Part shown: positions 10,458-22,371 of the stretch, piece after piece | Position numbering within the stretch: the first letter of the stretch is position 1 | Layout: each line of letters begins with the position of its first letter | DNA from: Vishniacozyma victoriae | Taxonomy: Eukaryota; Basidiomycota; Tremellomycetes; Tremellales; Bulleribasidiaceae | Direction of reading: 5' to 3' | Assembly (NCBI GenBank): GCA_017654735.1 | Contig: JADPYG010000094.1 | Location: forward strand, 62,001 to 126,000 | DNA length: 64,000 nt | Position numbers and translations under genes: made by a program | The notes under the pieces: model-generated | What the model was told of the DNA's origin: nothing | Seen by the model: only the letters and a program-made list of their open reading frames with translations | Database searches by the model: none

Positions 10458-12374
10458 CTACAAATACCTGTTTGGATCGTCCATCTCGTCATTATCCCCT
10501 TCGGCCTGATGGTACTGGTGCGTGGTCATAAAACTGATGTTCTTATGCCTCATCATCCGCTTATATTCAATCTCTTCCCTAGTCTTTGCCCAGACTCTCC
10601 CCTTCGCTTTGCCCTCAACAGCTTCCAGCTCATCCTTTCTCTTGAGGTCTTCCAGCCGCACCTGCCTCTTGAACCCCTCCACCTCCTCCTCTTTGCTCAG
10701 TTTCTTATCCAATCGTTCCCAGTCACTCATCTCATCAGGATCATTTCGCCAAGCCGACCAATCTCTCTCGTCATCGTCCTCTTGCTTGTTCTCCCATGCA
10801 TCCTGATATTCGATCGTGTTCTCTCCCTGGTCACTCTCTGGGATATCAGGCGAATAAGATCGGCAACGATGACCGCATTTATGATTTTGATGCCAAATCT
10901 GCTGATCCTGTAACGAGTTTTGATCGTTCAATTCCGCCAAGTACGTCTCGAATGCCTCCCGATCTTCAAACTTGTCCTTTTCATCTTCGAAATGAGCTGC
11001 GGGTAGGCGAGAATCGAGAATATAGTCAATCCAGCGATGTAGGATACGTTCCATGATCTCGACGCGAGTGTCGACCATGTGTTGAGCGGCAGCCAGGTGA
11101 ATGGGCGGAATCCGCCCCCGAGGTCGAATCGCAGAAACTAAGCTACCGTTCTGGTCGAAGCACGCATAAGGAAAAGTGTGATTGTCGGTCCATTTGTCTT
11201 CATCCTCATCGACGACGACATCTGCTTGTTTGTCCGAATCGGTGTTGTTTGGATTTCGCAGACGTTTTTCGAAATTGTACCTGTCTTCAGGCCCTTCTGG
11301 TCTTGGGAAAAGCGGTTCAAAAGCGTCCAGACTAGGGTCTTGAAGCTCGAAACCTCGCATATGCAGAGCCCCGTGATCCGCCCCGACTATGTAGATCTTG
11401 CATTCGTTCCCGACAGCGAGACAAAGCTTGGCGAGCCGATAAAAAGTGTTCGACATCATGTCGTACTTCTTGGTGTGACCGTGTCGTCCCTTCTCTGGAT
11501 CAGGTTTGATATCCCCAGGCCCTAATGCCCACAAGTGATGCTCCCCAGTCGTCTTGTCTTGCATATTCAACACAGGCTCCAGAGTTTCGCAAGGAAAGAA
11601 AATGACCAATTTTGATGGATTAAAGTCGGAGGGCAGTTTCATCGTGTCGCAATAGAACCGCTCGAGTGAATATCGGATCCTGAGCACAAGGGTCTCAACC
11701 ATGGGCGAAAGAAGTCGGAATGAGGTACAGTCTTTACATAGCATCGCTCCACATAGGCCGTCGAGTATTAGGCGGAACGGATGAGAAGGCAAGAACCCAC
11801 ATCGTGAGCCAGGTTGGCGGGGATTACAGACTGACTTATGTCCGCCGCGAACGATCACGGTTCTCACGAGCGGGATGGGATGAGTTACCGCTAGCTGATC
11901 ACATGCATCGTGCTGCTCGATTGTGACCACCCGGACGTGACCGTACATTTCCCTCATCTTTGGCGTCGCCGGATGTTCACGTCGATAACTGAGGTGGGTT
12001 CGCTTCGTATTTCGCCTACTTAGACCGGGTTGGACCGATCGATGAGCGGTAACGCCTTTGGGTCGCTTGTAGGTAATTGGTTCGTCCCCGTAGCAAGACA
12101 CGCATGGCTTGGCGTACAGAACCTCGTCCCGGTGCTTTGTCGCACTATATTCGTATTGAGGAACTTCGATTCGTCGACAGAGTGTGGAAGCGGCCCCATG
12201 GAAGAAATCCTTCGATACCCGCAAGGCGGTGACCAAATCTCGAGCGCGACCATCATCAAGATACCCTAAAATCCTTGAGAGAAGCACTGGATCCTCCAGA
12301 ACCTTAGCCACAGCCTGAGGCTGGGCTGCTGGCTTCGAGTCGACCGCGAGATCAGTCTCGGATAGGGCGGACAT
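10458..12374 (-). CDS. F-box-like family protein, copy B (intact)
   Basis: Uninterrupted 638-residue frame, the only intact member of the array. I chose the ATG at 12374 (MSALSETDLAVD) over one 99 bases upstream because copies A and C begin MSDS and MSES at the same place. Order of features: F-box-like segment at about residues 22-70 (VLEDPVLLSRILGYLDDG, LRVSKDFFHGAASTLCRRIE), CVSCYGDEP, TAHRSVQPG, CGFLPSHPFRLILDGLCG, CKDCTSFRLLS, then HRWIDYILDSRLP, a CxxxC pair in HKCGHRCRS, a highly acidic charged region, and the ending EGDNDEMDDPNRYL. The paired cysteines could bind zinc, but that is inference. Likely an SCF-type adaptor or a divergent relative; function otherwise unknown. Confidence 0.85.
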   Translation of the reverse strand: MSALSETDLAVDSKPAAQPQAVAKVLEDPVLLSRILGYLDDGRARDLVTALRVSKDFFHGAASTLCRRIEVPQYEYSATKHRDEVLYAKPCVSCYGDEPITYKRPKGVTAHRSVQPGLSRRNTKRTHLSYRREHPATPKMREMYGHVRVVTIEQHDACDQLAVTHPIPLVRTVIVRGGHKSVCNPRQPGSRCGFLPSHPFRLILDGLCGAMLCKDCTSFRLLSPMVETLVLRIRYSLERFYCDTMKLPSDFNPSKLVIFFPCETLEPVLNMQDKTTGEHHLWALGPGDIKPDPEKGRHGHTKKYDMMSNTFYRLAKLCLAVGNECKIYIVGADHGALHMRGFELQDPSLDAFEPLFPRPEGPEDRYNFEKRLRNPNNTDSDKQADVVVDEDEDKWTDNHTFPYACFDQNGSLVSAIRPRGRIPPIHLAAAQHMVDTRVEIMERILHRWIDYILDSRLPAAHFEDEKDKFEDREAFETYLAELNDQNSLQDQQIWHQNHKCGHRCRSYSPDIPESDQGENTIEYQDAWENKQEDDDERDWSAWRNDPDEMSDWERLDKKLSKEEEVEGFKRQVRLEDLKRKDELEAVEGKAKGRVWAKTREEIEYKRMMRHKNISFMTTHQYHQAEGDNDEMDDPNRYL

Positions 12375-13095
12375 GATAGGATCGTGGTAGAAAGTGAATG
12401 ATAAAGTAAGGTTAGTACAATGAGCTACACGACTGTTTGTTCTTATACCATATTTGATACACAATCGAGTCAAAGCTATGCAGAAATAGTTCTAACAAAC
12501 GATCGGCTCCGAGGGTCCATCAGTCCAGAAAGATCATACTGGAAATGACACAGAGACCCATTACATGGTGCCAGGTCCCTGCCCTGTCGCTGCTCTGCCC
12601 AACTTGAAACGGCGACAACCGGGTACGTATACAAGCTGTGAAATGTGATACAAACCAGACTAGAGTCATGCAGTAGATTGGATCTCGATAGTGGCCTGAT
12701 CTGATCTTGCACCTTTGCTAGTATGATTGGCCAGTATGAGACTGCGAAGCCAATCCACCTCAACCCGACAATGTGCACCTTCGACTCGAATTATGTCTCC
12801 ATTTATAGCAATAACAAACAGACATGTAAGATACGTATTTGACGGCTGCTATCGATACCAGTATCATTTGTAAATGGATAAGCATATATGCATCGTCAGC
12901 GTTTGTATCACATTGGCAGCAGATCAGATAGGCACCTGGTAATACGCGGAAACATTTAGGGAAGCTGATCCCAGGTTCGGCGTACTGGAACAAAGTTCGA
13001 ATGCACAGAAGACCAGTAGTAGTGAGATCTGCATTCATGTTGGAACCCCGAACCCGTACCAATGAGGGCAAAATGTGTTAAAGGCACCTACATGC
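12375..13095. other. Spacer upstream of F-box copy B
   Basis: About 720 bases hold the presumed promoter of copy B and the 3' flank of the DUF962 gene. No coding exon, repeat or RNA gene was recognised. Confidence 0.5.
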
Positions 13096-13560
13096 TCAGT
13101 ACCCCCTCTGTAACGTAACGACTTCCCACCACAATTTCAGATCCCCCCTCAAGCTCCATACAGGATAAGTGAATGTGGCTGGCCTGTTCTTCTCCACGAA
13201 GAAGTGGGCGGTCCATGCGAAGGCGTACGCCGAAATGACCCCTCCCATTACCATTTTCAATGATCCGTCTAAACGCCACGCCATGGTACGCATGAGGGCC
13301 TGCTCAATTATCTTATGAAGTGTACCACCCTCCAGGGGCGATGACAAAATCATGTCGCGGATGACCAGGATGAAGCGAGGAGCAAGAGAAGCTACTGCTC
13401 GGGCGGAAGCGAGCAAGGCGATGGTGGTGCCGACCAGATGTAGGCGTCGTGTGGTAGGTAGGGAATGTTCACCCAGATAAAATGGGTAGAAAGCGGCAAA
13501 GCTTTTAAAGCCTTGATGGGGCTGACTGACAGGCGTATATTTGGGATTCTCTATGGGCAT
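13096..13560 (-). CDS. DUF962 / Mpo1-like membrane protein
   Basis: Intronless 154-residue protein. The family signature is clear: FAAFYPFYLGEHSLPTTRRL with HLVGTT near the N-terminus and FAWTAHFFVEKNRPATFTYP followed by WSLRGDLKLWWEV at the C-terminus. These His/Glu-rich motifs and the hydrophobic segments between them define the DUF962 family, whose yeast member Mpo1 is a 2-hydroxy fatty-acid alpha-dioxygenase of the ER; the closer resemblance here is to the short bacterial-type DUF962 proteins, so the substrate is uncertain. It lies inside the F-box array on the same strand but is unrelated to it. The middle of the protein is longer than usual and weakly hydrophobic. Confidence 0.8.
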   Translation of the reverse strand: MPIENPKYTPVSQPHQGFKSFAAFYPFYLGEHSLPTTRRLHLVGTTIALLASARAVASLAPRFILVIRDMILSSPLEGGTLHKIIEQALMRTMAWRLDGSLKMVMGGVISAYAFAWTAHFFVEKNRPATFTYPVWSLRGDLKLWWEVVTLQRGY

Positions 13561-13800
13561 GGTGAGGAGGCGAGATTGTCAAGATCGAGAGATGCGGTCA
13601 ATCGGGCGGGCGCTTGAAGGTGGAGACTGGGTTGGAGACTTTGCGAGTTACTCTCGACATCATCGTTGGTCCCATGACCGGCTTACCGGTTATGTGCCTC
13701 GATACCAAAATTGATTCCGCTAGGTCACGTCCTCTGTTGGCTATCTCAGAAGGTGAAAAGGGATTCAGTCTTGTAAAAATGAAAAGAGGGACTACCACAT

Positions 13801-13930
13801 GCTAAAACACGGGAAGAGATCGAGACAAAGCGAACAAGTTGGAAAGATTATCAGATCCATCATGTTACACGCATACAATCTAGCAGAGGGTAACAACGAC
13901 GAATTGGATAATCCTCCGAGATATTTGTAG
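13801..13930 (+). pseudogene. Inverted 3' remnant of the F-box-like family
   Basis: On the strand opposite to the three paralogues, 130 bases encode the family's C-terminal end in two frames: AKTREEIETKR from 13801, then after a frame break EGNNDELDNPPRYL and TAG at 13928-13930. Copies B and C read AKTREEIE and EG(D/N)NDEMD(D/N)P(N/S)(R/K)YL at the same distance from their stops. Nothing upstream shows the rest of the gene, so this is a truncated, frameshifted relic. Confidence 0.8.
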
Positions 13931-14081
13931 CGTAGAAGCGCCGATTTCCGGTCATATAATGCAACGCTATTGCATGTGCATGTATCGACTCAAGTGATGA
14001 GCGTTCTATAGAATCAAAGACTACAATTGGGGTCACGACAGAGCTGGCTTGACGGCCGCTTATGGAAACTACTTTTCTGAT

Positions 14082-15844
14082 CTACAAATACTTGGACGGA
14101 TTGTCCATCTCGTCGTTGTTGCCCTCCATTTTATGGTACTCATACGTAGAGATGAATTGAATACGTCCATGTTTGATCTTCCTTATAGCCTCTATCTCCT
14201 CCCTTGTCTTTGCAAACTTCTGCCCTCGTCTCCATTTCTTTGGCTCTACGATCCGCTTTGATCCATCCCCTAGTCGCTCCTCCCATGGCCGTCCGTAATC
14301 TGCCCATGCATTCTCAACGATGAGATTCCCATCCTCATCTTCGTCTTCGCTGTCCGGAACTTCAGGTGTGTAATCTTCTTGACATCCAGCCCAGCACATG
14401 TGGTTGTTGTGCCATTTCTGGTTCTTCTCCTGATCCTTCTTAGCTTTCAGGTGATGAAGATGCCTTTCGAACTGATCCCGATTATCCCATTTCCTCAATC
14501 CACTCTCGTCTACTGAGTCTTTCTCATCTTCCCAGTGCTCCAAAGGCATCCGGGAGTCTAGGATGAAGTCGAGCCATTTGTGAACCAAGGTTTCGATTGC
14601 CCCGACTCGTTTCTGGATCATGCTTTCGGCCACAGGCAAAAGTGCGGGAGGGATTCGTCGAGGCCTGATAGATGACATGATTTGACCGTCTTGGCTGTAG
14701 CAGGGGTTGATGGCAAAGCCAGATTCACCGGTACGATCGCGCCAGTCGTCCTCTTTCTGTCCGTGATTGTCGTCGTAGCGTCGCTCGAAGAGCCCTGGTT
14801 TCTGGGGCCCAGGAGCCTGAGATCGACACTCATCTAGGGGGGTCTCGAAGCGGTCGAGCCCTTTGAGATGGAGCGCGGCCTGATCCGCTGCAACCACATA
14901 GATCTTGCAGTCATTGCTGACGAGCAGACACATTTTCGCGATTCGATAAAACATGTTTTCCAGCGTATTCCCCCCCTCACCCGGACCCAGCGCCCATGTG
15001 CTATCCTCCCTCCCAACTCCCCATTGAACAGCGTGATCTAAACTCTTGACCAGACGCTCTTGAGGGAACAAGAGAACGAGCCGTTTGGGGTTGAAGTGTT
15101 TCGGCAAGTTGCGCGTTTCGTGATGGAAGCAATACGGGTGGTGTTGTAGACGGAAAACCACGGTCTCGGCGTAAGGAGATAGGATTTGAGGGGATGTACA
15201 GGTTCGACAGATGAGACCACTGCAGAGTCCATCAAGGATCAATCGGAAGGGATGGGACGGCAGGAATCCACATGTAAGTCTGGCTTTGAAGTTTGACAAA
15301 CGTTATCATCTCCACCTCGCACAACGACGGTCCGGACCAGTGGTAGAGGATGATCGATTGCCATGCGATCACACAATACATGCTCATCCACAGTGACCAT
15401 TCGAATATGCTTGTATAGCTCCTTCATTGTTGGCGTAGCGGGGAATATAGCTCGATACGTGGATTGAATGGATTTGACTAGATCCTCCGGTACTCCAGGC
15501 TCCAAGGCTCGGTGGGCAGTGTCGTTGCGGGATCGCCCATAGTGGGATCGCCCATAGTAATCTATTCCGTCACCAATACAGGACTCGCATTCATATCCAT
15601 ATCGGACCAGAGCCTGTTCTCGTTCTTTGGTCCGGTTGAATTCGTAGTGTGGAACATTCACTCGGCGGCACAAGGTCGTGGCAGAAGCATGGAAAAACGA
15701 TCGAGAGACTTGCAAAGCGGAGACCAAATCGCGAGCGCAACCGTTATCGAGATTTCGAACGATGTTGGCAAGTATTTCTGCGTTCCCAAATACCTCTTGG
15801 ATGGGTTTTGAAGTGGCTTTGACCATTTGTGGTGATTCCGACAC
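14082..15844 (-). CDS. F-box-like family protein, copy C (frame break or 32-base intron)
   Basis: Third paralogue. The first frame begins at 15844 (MSESPQMVKATSKPIQEVFG) with the F-box-like segment, CESCIGD, TAHRALEPG and VVRGGDDNVCQTSKP, then stops at 15239. The next frame picks up the family reading at TCGFLPSHPFRLILDGLC (about 15275) and runs through CRTCTSPQILS, HKWLDFILDSRMP, the CxxxC pair in HMCWAGC and the ending EGNNDEMDNPSKYL at 14082. Both paralogues read straight across the junction, which points to a one-base indel; a 32-base GTGGAG...CAAAG intron would restore phase but delete about ten conserved residues. Either a recent pseudogene, a sequencing error, or a minimal intron. Confidence 0.65.
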
Positions 15845-16458
15845 GTTTGGATTCGATTAATAGATATGTTGAGCAGGTAAAGACTGATATATACGAATAA
15901 AGAGTAGAGAAGAAAGAGGGAAAATGGAATCTCGTTGGATGTCAGATGTTATTTATTATGTATCTCCCCTTTGCATCTTGTTGATCGACTCGTTTGGAAA
16001 ATAGCGCAAGAGCGCTAACATGCATCCTGTGGGTTAGCGAAATGTCTTGGATGGCACAAACTCACCTTGTAACCCGCTTGAGATCTAGATCTGAGCCTAA
16101 ATGTTCAAAGCTTGTTCCCATGTCGACCTTACTTCTCCATGTCCAATCGCATGGCGTTACTTTGCCCAGTCTGGCCTGACGCACTACTGTGTCTACAGTT
16201 GGTGTGGTTGTGGCGTGTTGTGCAATACCACATATGTGACCCCATGCATATACATCGTACAGCACCGAGCACAATATATTCATGACGAGAGAAGCTAGGC
16301 CCGCGCAGAAGGAATTAGGCACATGACACCTACAACGCGCGTTCGTTGTAATCGTCACTGTCAGCTCTATTCTATTCCTACTTTCTCTTCCTCTACTTAT
16401 ACATTACTTTCCTTCTTTAGCTAGCTACTATAACCCCCCATACAGTAGCTAATCAATA
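15845..16458. promoter_or_regulatory. Divergent intergenic region between F-box copy C and RPN1
   Basis: This 614-base region separates two opposed start codons and must hold both promoters. The 100 bases before RPN1 are rich in pyrimidine tracts (TTCTCTTCCTC-type) and end CAGTAGCTAATCAATA just before the ATG. No PACE-type proteasome element was recognised with confidence. Confidence 0.45.
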
Positions 16459-19400
16459 ATGTCAGACGATAGAGAGAAAGGAGAATGGTCTATTCCAGTC
16501 TTATCAAAAGATCCAGTAAAGGAAGATGAGAAACCGAAACATGATGGTAGTAATGACAAACCATTAGCGAACGGTAAAGATGACAAGAAGGACGATGCTG
16601 AGGCTAATGATATGGTAAGCTTCTACCGTCTTTTCCTACGAAGGGGCAAAGCTGACCCGTAGTCGGAGGAAGATCAGCAATTGAAGGCAGAGTTGGAATT
16701 ACTAGTTTCACGATTAAGGGTATGTCCAAGCAGAGTCAGCGTCAGCTAGCCTGACTCTATCCCCTACTTTGAGAAGTGATGAGCTGATGAACAGGAGGAC
16801 GATTACCGATTAATGATGCCTGCCTTACAAGCTTTACGGACATTCATCAGGACATCAACTAGTTCAATGACTAGTGTTCCAAAACCACTTAAATTCTTAC
16901 GACCTTTCTATGAGGAGTTGGGGAAGATTAGGAGGGTCTGGCACGCTAGTATGGTTGAAGAGAGGGTGAGTCTTTCCTCTGTTTTTCTGAGATGAAGGGG
17001 GAGGTGGATCGAGGGTTGATGGGAGCGATGGAATCGCTGGAACGTTCTCTCTACCCCTATCCTTGATCCCTCTCTCGGTCTTCTTGCCGATCTAATCTCC
17101 ATCGGGCGTGTCCTCCTGAACGTAGAGCTAACATTTAGTCACTCCTCGCATCCATCCTATCCGTCCTCGCCATGACCTACTCCGACAACGGCAAACGCGA
17201 TACCCTCTACTACCGCCTAATATCCAAATCAACCGAAGACGCAGGAGACTGGGGACACGAATACGTTCGACACCTAGCAGCAGAGATCGGTACCGAGTAT
17301 TCTCATCTCACCGAGGGTACAGCCGATGTTGAAAAGGACGAGGCAGCATTAGAGGAGCAGGCGATCGAGGAGAAACATGGAGAATCTAGGACATTTACTC
17401 CTGAGGTGTTGCAGAAGGCAGCGGAGGATTGTGTTGGATTCTTTTTATCACATAATGCCGAGGCGGACGCTGTTGATTTGTTGATGGAGGTCGAGAGGAT
17501 TGAGGAGTTGCCAAAATGGACGGATGATGAGACTTACGCTAGGGTCTGTCAGTACCTCGTCAGGTGGGTCCTTTCCTTCCATTCTCATCCGTTCTCTTTG
17601 GAAAGTAGAGGATAGAGCTGACGAATAGCTGTGTCCCTCTTCTCACTCCACCCGATGATGAGGCTTTCCTACAATGTGCCGCTCACATTTACTCGAAACA
17701 TGATCGATACCCCGAAGCGTTGGCTCTTGCTGTTAGGCTGAATAACAAGGACTTGGTCCAAAAGTACTTTTCGGCACCTACCAACCCGTATGTCCCCCCA
17801 CTATTGGCGTTGACTAAGACCACGGACACAGCTGACAAACAGGGTGATGCGAAAACAACTATCCTACTTCCTCGCTCGATCCCAGATCCCTCTCCAATGG
17901 GTCCACTCGAACGGAGACGCTCCCTCGGAAACCATTGCTGAAGAAGGATCCGAACCCGACGTCGCCCCACCTGTCCAACCTGAAGATATCCTCGCTGCCC
18001 TCGGCAACCAAAGTCTGTCCAAGCATTTCCGGAACTTTGGTAAAGCCGTTGGTGTATCCGAGCCCAAATCAGTTGGAGACATCTACAAACTCCATCTCGA
18101 AGCTGGTCGTGCTCCTGCTACAGCTCCTGCTCTCAACTCGTACCGAGAGAACCTCGCTACCACCTACGTCAATGCTTTCGTCAATGCCGGTTTCGGAAAC
18201 GATAAATTACTAGTTGGAGCTGCCGAGGGAGAGAGCTGGATCTACAAAAACAAGGACGCTGGTATGAAGGCTGCTACCGCTTCTATTGGAATGTCTTTAC
18301 TCTGGGACGGAGAGAATGGGATTGATCAAATCGATAAATACTCGTATTCGTCCGAAGAACAAATTAAAGCTGGAGCCTTACTCGCTACTGGTATTCTACA
18401 CGCCGGAATTCGAGGAGAACCCGATCTAGCATGGGCATTACTTGAAGATCACGTTCAATCACAATCGAAATCCCTCAAAATCGCCGCTATGATGGGAACA
18501 GCCGTTTCTCACGCTAATTGGAGAAGGGAAGATATTGCTACTGTTATGCTTGGCCACATCGCCGAGGAAACATCTATCGAGATTTCAGCTATGGCTGCTC
18601 TTACCTGTGGATTTACGTATGTGGGTAGTGGAGATGGAGAGATTTCCAATACTATTCTACAGAGTTTGATGGAGTGGGAAGAAAAGGATTTGGATTCGGA
18701 ATGGGCTATTTTCTATAGTGTTGCTCTTGGGCTGATCTTTATGGGTGAGTTCTCCTTGTTCAATCTCAAACTCGATTGGGATTCAGCTAACATCCAGGCG
18801 CCCAGGATTACGCAGAGACAACGATCCAGACCCTCAAAGCTATTGACCATCCAATGGCTCGATCTGCCGAGATCCTAGTTGATGCCTGTGCATGGGCAGG
18901 AACCGGAAACGTCCTCAAGATCCAGCAAATGCTTCAAATCTGCTCCGAGCACGCCGTCGACTTTAGCGCCAAGAAAAAGGAAGAAGTTCCCGAAGAAGAG
19001 GAAGTATCGGAAGAAACGGAGGAAGTTTCTACTCCCGGTCCCGAACCTGAACTTTCCTTCCCTACACCAATTCCTCCTCCTCTAACACCTGGATTTACCC
19101 CTACTGGACAAGAAATGGAAATTGATCAACCGACTCAACCTGAAACTCCAGCTACTGCTACTGCACCTACTCCCGCTGCTGCGCCCACCCCAAACTCTGC
19201 CCCTCCTTTCGTCAGTGAGGAAGAAGAGAGGAAATTGAAGGAAGCGAAGCAGGAGAAGGAATTGAGGAAACAGGGTATTGCAGTTATTGGGATTGCACTT
19301 GTTGCTATGGGTGAGGAGGTTGGTGCAGAGATGGCATTGAGGCATTTCCAACATCTTGTACGTTAATTTCCATCTTCGCTTTTCCTCCCCTACCCTTTCT

Positions 19401-21163
19401 TCCTTGACTTCTGGGTTATCAATGGTCACTGTCATCACAGAGAAGACAGTTGTCCTTGATCCCTTTACCCTCCACCCAGGGCGTTGTCAAGCCTGCTACC
19501 TCCTGACTTATCACCCCTACCATCACCTACCCTCTAGCCCCTCGCCCTCACGCTCCCTTGACTGCGTCAAGATCGCTAACGCTCGCTAGATGACATACGG
19601 TGAACCCAACATCCGAAAATGCGTTCCCCTAGCTCTAGGTCTCATTTCAGCCTCGAAACCCCAATTACCAATAATAGACGCTTTATCCAAATACTCGCAC
19701 GATCAAGATCTCGATGTCGCCCTAAACGCAATCTTCGCAATGGGTCTCGTAGGGGCTGGAACGAATAATGCTAGATTGGCTCAAATGTTGAGGATGTTGG
19801 CTGTTTATTATGCTACTCAGGCGGATTGTTTGTTTGTTATTAGGATCGCTCAGGTACGTCTTCTTTGGCCGTCAGGCCGACTTCTATCCCCCAGGCCGAT
19901 AGGCCGTCATCCTTATCTCCCTTGATTCCCTGACCCATCTTTGGGCGGTCAGGTGTCTCATCCTACCTTGATCATTCCTTGCCCCTCCCTCGATGATCGT
20001 GTCAGCTGGGATGGTGGTCTTGCGGATAGTCATACCTTTGTCCCTTCCTGTTCAAGGTCCAACTCCAATTCTTGAACACTTTCGTCCCACCTCGCACATC
20101 CCCCAATCCACCTTCATTCCCCAATATACTGCTCCTTCACTTCTCTGTACTAATAACCAGGGTCTAGTCCATATGGGTAAAGGAACAATCGGTATCAACC
20201 CATTCTATCACGATGGAACAATCATGTCGCATGGCGCCATGGCGGGTCTGTTGAGTGTGATTATTAGCTTCACCGATGCTAAATCTTGTAAGTCTTGCTT
20301 CCTTTCTTTCTTCCCCCTTCTCGCTTTTGATGTAGGCCCTCTGCCATCTTGCTTCGGCCGTTTGACTTTGGCTCAGATGGATTGGGCAAGTGTGGAGATC
20401 TGGACTTTGGGGTAGCTTGGATATGGGTCTCACACTTACTACATCGACGCTTCACTGGTGTCTCGCCCCTACCCTCTGATCCCTCTCCCCAATACACCAC
20501 CTTCTATCTCCTCTCCCTTGCTTCTTCCCTCCATTCCCCATTGGGAAGCATCTGTACTCTGGAATCCATGTCGCTCGCTTCCTTCGTCCAGCCCGCTACA
20601 ATCACACTCTCTTGCCCACTCGCTACAGCTGCTCTCTCTCTCTCTCTCGCTCTGCTCGTTCGAGTGCTAATTCCATAGTCATCCTAAAAGAAAACCACTG
20701 GATGCTCTACTGGCTAGTAACAGCCATGTACCCTCAATTCCTCATTACACTTGATGAAAACGACGAGGAACAAGATGTAACAGTCCGAGTTGGTCAGGCT
20801 GTTAATACTGTTGGATTGGCTGGTACTAGGTCTGGGATTAGTGGGGTGAGTGTTTTCTTGATCTCTTGCCTCCTTCTTACCCTCCCTACCTCCACTTCCC
20901 CTCACCTTAGACGATCCTCGGTATTGGCCCATTTGTATCTTATCTCCCTTCACCTTTACTATATACCCCTTTCGCCTGATTTATCTTATGCCCACTATTC
21001 GACCTATGCTAACCCGCAGTTCCAAACGCACCAAACTCCCGTCCGAATCGCTACTGGTGACCGAGCTGAACTTGGTACCAACGAGTTTTTCCCATACCAA
21101 CCTGTCCTTGAGGGATTGGTAGTGTTGAAGAAGAACGAGGGGTTTAGCAAGGACGACAACTAG
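16459..21163 (+). CDS. RPN1: 26S proteasome regulatory subunit RPN1 (PSMD2)
   Basis: Non-ATPase base subunit of the 19S regulatory particle; it docks ubiquitin receptors such as Rad23/Dsk2 and Ubp6. Eleven exons (16459-16614, 16663-16719, 16795-16965, 17139-17563, 17629-17787, 17843-18744, 18798-19357, 19590-19853, 20161-20287, 20679-20845, 21020-21163) join in phase to 1043 residues. Proteasome/cyclosome repeats are obvious, for example [53 protein letters not shown] and [17 protein letters not shown]. The C-terminus ([38 protein letters not shown]) matches human PSMD2. A Pro/Glu-rich insert (about residues 680-760) lies between repeats. The last four introns are unusually long (174-391) for this genome. 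Confidence 0.96.
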
Positions 21164-22371
21164 TCGTTGATGTCATTGCGAGCATTGCGAGCATCGCGAG
21201 CAATGATAGGTGGTGAGTGGTGAGGGTAGTCTGGAGTGAGGAGTGAGAGTCGTAGTCAATGGAAGTGCTTGATTGAGTAGATGAATAGTAGAAATGCATA
21301 TGGTAATGACTGCTGTGCTGTAGACTGAGCCCTCTCTGTACCCCTCTGTACCCTCTAACGCTGTATATATGCTATATGCTACCCTACACTGTATATGCTA
21401 CTATACTCTAGACTGTACTCGCTTGGCTGGTCTAGTGGAGTATAATTTGGTGCCACACAGTGACGTCAAATGGGATAAATGGGACTCCACTTATTACCCA
21501 ATAATATATTTACCCTGAGTATATTACCCCATGCGGGAATTCAGGGCGGCAGTGTAACAAGTAAGGTAGCTCCAATGCGGGTAAGGTTACGCTAAGGTTA
21601 AAGGACATCCTTCCCTTCCTTCTTATTACTATACATATACACTATACATATACTACATACTATACTCCATTCATTCAGCTACTACAACAGCTGAATATAC
21701 GTTAGAAGGATAGCATACAGTAGTATCAGGTATGTCACTCTCCATTCATCTCAGTCGTGGGGTCAAAGGAGTCAGGACAGGACTCGGAATATCTCATGGG
21801 GCAGAATATACCAGAGACAATATGGACCGCAACAACAAGGGTATTTGTGATGGGGACAAGACGATGGGGCAGGTCATTGAATGCGCGATAAATAATACCT
21901 ACTCTGCGTCATTGAACCAAACAACTCCATCCAACTACCCGCTACCCTGCCCCCATACCATTGCCCTGTTTCATGTCTACCAAACTTTCACATTTTACCA
22001 CCGCACCGCTCCACCTACAAACTACCACCTTCTCCATAGCCTCATCACATTTCCATCAGATCGTCCCATATCCCCCTTGGTGATCTATCAGACGGAATTC
22101 AATCGGACATGAACAAAGTGAACTGCAACTAACTCTCCTCTAGTGTCAAAGCCCGCTTTTTCTAAAAACGAAACTTAAACGTCCCGTATCACCTTAAACC
22201 TGCTTGCTCCATCGATTGCTTGTTTATCGCGCATTGAATTATTGGGGGAAAAAAGGAGACTGGTTCAAAGATATATAAACCGCTCAGAATCGACTCTGTT
22301 CTTCAATTCACCCATCTACCTTTTCATCACTACTCTACTCTTCCAATACCTAAACTACAAAACTCGATACA
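21164..22371. promoter_or_regulatory. RPN1 3' flank and glycogen synthase promoter
   Basis: Just past the RPN1 stop a short repeat of GCGAGCAT(T/C) appears three times (about 21178-21202). Further on are AT-rich runs with repeated CTATAC/TATATGCTA words. An ATATATAAA box at 22271-22279 lies about 95 bases before the glycogen synthase ATG and is a good TATA candidate; pyrimidine-rich CTACTCTACTCTTCC follows, as is usual just upstream of fungal start codons. Confidence 0.55.

Noticed and set aside
12375..12473. Upstream in-frame ATG for F-box copy B
   Set aside because: The extra 33 residues have no counterpart in copies A and C, which start at the position of the internal ATG.
21178..21202. 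CRISPR-like short repeats (GCGAGCAT x3)
   Set aside because: The units are 8-9 bases, directly adjacent and without spacers; this is a simple tandem repeat in a eukaryotic 3' flank.
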